Shown here in pieces: positions 24,189 through 25,943 of a stretch of 25,943 nucleotides of DNA. The stretch covers positions 1 to 25,943 of the forward strand of contig JAHZFK010000034.1 in NCBI GenBank assembly GCA_019421385.1, in the 5' to 3' direction. The position numbers and the translations under genes are program-made. A model generated the notes under the pieces. That model made no database searches. It was not told the DNA's origin and saw only the letters and a list, made by a program, of their open reading frames with translations. How positions within the stretch are numbered: position 1 is the first letter of the stretch; each line of letters starts with the position of its first letter. This stretch comes from Clostridiales bacterium (lineage in GTDB: Bacteria; Bacillota; Clostridia; Oscillospirales; Butyricicoccaceae).

Positions 24189-24704
24189 CTATGGCTTTTT
24201 AAAAAAATTGTAAATTCGATAAAGAAGATGTGAAAAATTGGATGGAGGACAGTTTTTCCTAATGACGTATCCTTGCCTTTTGGGGGATCCCGTACAACAC
24301 TGGCAAGTAATACTGCTCCTTTCCATTTTTACAGGGAAATATGATTCAATTATCTGCTGACGTTTAAGTAACGCTGCAATGCATAACCTGTGTTGACCAG
24401 AATCAGATAAGCAGTGGCCACAGCCATATTGCGTAAGTTCAATCGGAATAAAACATTCAGGTTTTATTTTTTCCCCGAAACTATATTCGAATTTATGAGT
24501 TAAAAATGCCTGAGCAATACCAATACAATAGTTGTAAGAGCTTCTTTCATTGGAACAAGGCACAGGTGGATATGCAAGTATCTCTTTTATGGTCATATTC
24601 TCTACTGGACAAAAATGATGAGCTTCTTTAAAACAGGTGTATTTATCAAAGCGAAAATAGTAATCACATGGGTCTAAATCAAATACATTTATAAGCTCAC
24701 TCAA
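24189..24704 (-). CDS. Cysteine-rich protein with GQHR motif, unknown function
   Basis: This 171-residue AT-rich gene encodes a protein with 13 cysteines. Pairs are C95-G-H-C98 and a C134-Q-C-C137 cluster, which could bind zinc or a cluster. SGQHRLCIA (102-110) resembles the GxHR motif of ParB/Srx-like domains. I do not recognise the family. Translation probably begins at TTG (24704), eight bases behind GGAAGG. It lies opposite to its neighbours, between the parA-fusion and the sortase gene, and downstream of the structured RNA and promoter at 24761-24993. Base composition is much more AT-rich than the flanking GC-rich genes, which suggests separate acquisition. Confidence 0.65.
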   Translation of the reverse strand: MSELINVFDLDPCDYYFRFDKYTCFKEAHHFCPVENMTIKEILAYPPVPCSNERSSYNYCIGIAQAFLTHKFEYSFGEKIKPECFIPIELTQYGCGHCLSDSGQHRLCIAALLKRQQIIESYFPVKMERSSITCQCCTGSPKRQGYVIRKNCPPSNFSHLLYRIYNFFKKP

Positions 24705-24760
24705 AACTCTTACCTTCCTTCTTTGACGAAAAAGTTAATTAAACGGACATTTATTCGTTT

Positions 24761-24957
24761 AGGGCGTCACTATACGGAACGGCGGTTAGCCACACCACCC
24801 GAAAAGGGGGATGTGGCCATGCGAATTACGTTACATATCGAGCCTTTCACGGTTACGATTATCGTAAAAAGCAGAAACCGCCACTCGGCAAAGTGACGGT
24901 TTCGGGGGTCATACTCTAAACTACTTGCCGAGCTAACCGCTAATGGCAACGCCCTTT
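24761..24957 (-). ncRNA. Candidate structured RNA with nested helices and pseudoknot
   Basis: On the minus strand: outer helix AGGGCGT (24949-24955) / ACGCCCT (24761-24767); second helix GCGGTTAGC (24932-24940) / GCTAACCGC (24782-24790); a 12-bp hairpin (24874-24885 with 24892-24903) whose loop UUGCCG (24886-24891) can pair with CGGCAA (24925-24930) to form a pseudoknot; a weaker stem at 24853-24867; and a hairpin GCCACA/TGTGGC (24789-24794 with 24812-24817), which competes with the last two pairs of the second helix. The mismatch in the 12-bp stem is C-A if read on plus but becomes G-U on minus, and one of two mismatches in the last hairpin behaves alike. It begins right at the predicted start of a strong minus promoter. 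It may be a leader of the cysteine-rich gene or a free RNA. Confidence 0.6.
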
Positions 24958-24965
24958 CAATAATG

Positions 24966-24993
24966 ATCATAGCACAATCCCTGTCTTTGTCAA
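24966..24993 (-). promoter_or_regulatory. Strong sigma-A promoter of the structured RNA
   Basis: On the minus strand a perfect TTGACA (24988-24993), a 16-base spacer and TGCTATGAT (extended -10, hexamer 24966-24971). The predicted start at 24957-24959 is two to four bases before the outer helix of the structured element. Confidence 0.8.
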
Positions 24994-25057
24994 GAGAATC
25001 GCTTCGCGTGGTTTATCCTTCAAAGGCAGGTTTTTTTGAAAAAAGGAGTTGAACACG

Positions 25058-25849
25058 ATGAAAAACGCCATCAAATGCGCCGTGAGCGGCGCACTAGCCT
25101 GCTGTCTGCTGGCACTTAGTCCGCCGCTTGCCTCGGCGCTCGAGTATCGCTATGATGCAAACCTCTATGACAACTATTTTTACACCCCGACGTCCAGTAA
25201 CCACGCGCTGGATCTGGACAGTAAAGACGATTCGGGCGGCAGCACGATCGTCGTCCCGTTGGACAGCATGGACATGAACGCAGACCAGACCACGCCGCGC
25301 ACCGGCTCGCCCATCATTCCGGTCGGGTCGTACATCGACCCATGGGGCAGCGCGGTGGAAAAGCAGATCGCCACGGATGAAACTCTGAACGGTCTGGAAG
25401 GGTTGTCATTCAATCGGCTGGAGAGCATGAGCGGCGGCTACACCGAGCAGAACCAGCTCGTCACCACAAATGGGCATTTCGGCGCGGTATCCATCGGCAG
25501 CCGCAGCATCTTTGCCTATGTCTATTCCGGTGCGACCTATGAAAGCATGCAGAAAGGCGCCGGTCATGTAGACGGGACAAGCGTCTGGAACGGAAATGTC
25601 GCATTGTGTGGCCATAACCGCGGTTCGTGGCCGTATTTTGCAAACCTCAAGTATGTGCAGGTCGGCGATGTGGTCACCTACAAGACTTCGCTCGGCACAC
25701 GCACTTACCGGGTGACCTTTGCCGGCCGTATCCTTGCAACGGATACCGATGTGCTGAATCCCACTGCCGGCAACCAGATCACCATGCTCACCTGCATCGC
25801 AAACGAACCGGCCTATCGGTTTTGCGTAATCGGACAGGAAATGCGTTAG
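25058..25849 (+). CDS. Secreted class B/D-like sortase of an integrative element
   Basis: This 263-residue protein has a signal peptide (about 1-27, ending ASA) and a C-terminal sortase domain (about 130-263). The catalytic triad is visible: His186 in VALCGHNRG, Cys246 in ITMLTCI and Arg254 in AYRFCV. GHVDGTSVWNGN (169-180) is typical of the sortase variant on clostridial mobile elements. Sortases attach or link surface proteins by transpeptidation. Unlike class A/B enzymes it has no evident membrane anchor after the signal. I use ATG 25058, nine bases behind AAAGGAG, because an upstream in-frame TTG would be too close to that site. The sorting motif of its substrate is not seen here; the fused surface protein has no clear LPxTG-like motif. 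Confidence 0.88.
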   Translation: MKNAIKCAVSGALACCLLALSPPLASALEYRYDANLYDNYFYTPTSSNHALDLDSKDDSGGSTIVVPLDSMDMNADQTTPRTGSPIIPVGSYIDPWGSAVEKQIATDETLNGLEGLSFNRLESMSGGYTEQNQLVTTNGHFGAVSIGSRSIFAYVYSGATYESMQKGAGHVDGTSVWNGNVALCGHNRGSWPYFANLKYVQVGDVVTYKTSLGTRTYRVTFAGRILATDTDVLNPTAGNQITMLTCIANEPAYRFCVIGQEMR

Positions 25850-25859
25850 GAGGCGTGAT

Positions 25860-25943
25860 ATGATGAAATTCCGCGGCTTGATCGCTGCCTGTCTTGCAGG
25901 GGCGCTGCTCCTGCCGGCAGGCTGCGCGGACGATAATCCCAAA
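25860..25943 (+). CDS. Start of a lipoprotein gene, cut by the window edge
   Basis: The first 28 codons begin MMKFRGLIAACLAGALL and run to LPAGC (18-22), then ADDNPK. This is a lipoprotein signal peptide, with a Pro at -3 of the lipobox as a small deviation. AGGAGG, overlapping the sortase stop, lies six bases before ATG 25860; a second ATG follows immediately. It is probably co-transcribed with the sortase gene. The rest lies outside the window, so its function is unknown. Confidence 0.75.
   Translation, partial: MMKFRGLIAACLAGALLLPAGCADDNPK

Larger units (their letters stand above)
21986..25943. mobile_element. Left end of a tRNA-Lys-integrated element (ICE-like), partial
   Basis: The element is inferred to begin inside the tRNA-Lys anticodon arm and to run past the right window edge. 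Evidence: the tRNA remnant, a switch in base composition after it, a ParA ATPase, a surface protein and a secreted sortase of types common on clostridial integrative conjugative elements, and the lack of housekeeping genes. No integrase, relaxase or type IV secretion gene is visible here, so conjugative ability is not shown. The stretch 21986-22189 carries no gene, only the promoter region of parA. Confidence 0.7.

Noticed and set aside
24819..24896. A 25-codon plus-strand frame starting MRITLHIEPF and ending NRHSAK, with AAGGGGG upstream
   Set aside because: It lies inside the structured element, its ribosome site is buried in a hairpin, and wobble pairs and promoter favour the other strand. 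It could still be a real small peptide; I leave it out for lack of support.
24770..24970. A 66-codon minus-strand frame over the structured element
   Set aside because: Its ATG lies inside the -10 box of the predicted promoter, so it would not be on the transcript, and there is no ribosome binding site.
1..25943. CRISPR array, rRNA genes, insertion sequences
   Set aside because: I saw no regularly spaced repeats, no rRNA-like segments and no transposase gene in the window.

Overview
The window reads as a chromosomal segment of an anaerobic gut-type Firmicute, most likely a butyrate-producing Clostridia (Oscillospirales-like). The grounds are family-level: moderately high GC, strong AGGAGG-type ribosome binding sites with several TTG starts, a bcd-etfB-etfA cluster, a phosphoketolase, a compact F-type ATP synthase operon and, at the right, a typical clostridial integrative element. 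No species can be named from sequence alone.

Left part (1-10260). A six-helix membrane protein is followed by a convergent typA-ridA pair (minus strand) with a shared two-way terminator. Next come rfbA (glucose-1-phosphate thymidylyltransferase) and a YjbQ-family gene on plus. Then bcd-etfB-etfA on minus encodes butyryl-CoA dehydrogenase and its electron-transfer flavoprotein, with a clear promoter and an inverted repeat over the -35 box. A divergent plus-strand group holds two overlapping flavoprotein genes, one with a Cys4 iron-sulfur motif and one with the FMN phosphate loop, and a VanX-like M15 lipoprotein.

Middle (10350-19400). Phosphoketolase (xfp) lies on minus. Its upstream region holds a perfect 18-bp Rex-type palindrome, suggesting NADH/NAD+ control. 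Behind it is the complete atpBEFHAGDC operon on minus, with overlapping genes and an H+-type c subunit. Divergent from atpB is a CitA/DcuS-type sensor kinase and its response regulator, with no transporter nearby.

Right part (21900-25943). A hairpin terminator and the 3' half of a tRNA-Lys(UUU) gene, cut off in the anticodon arm, mark the boundary of an integrated element. Inside it are: a ParA-type ATPase fused in frame to a signal-anchored surface protein; an AT-rich, cysteine-rich minus-strand gene with a GQHR motif; an approximately 197-nt element with nested helices and a predicted pseudoknot, directly behind a strong minus-strand promoter; a secreted sortase; and the start of a lipoprotein cut by the window edge. 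The structured RNA with its downstream cysteine-rich gene is the best candidate for something undescribed.
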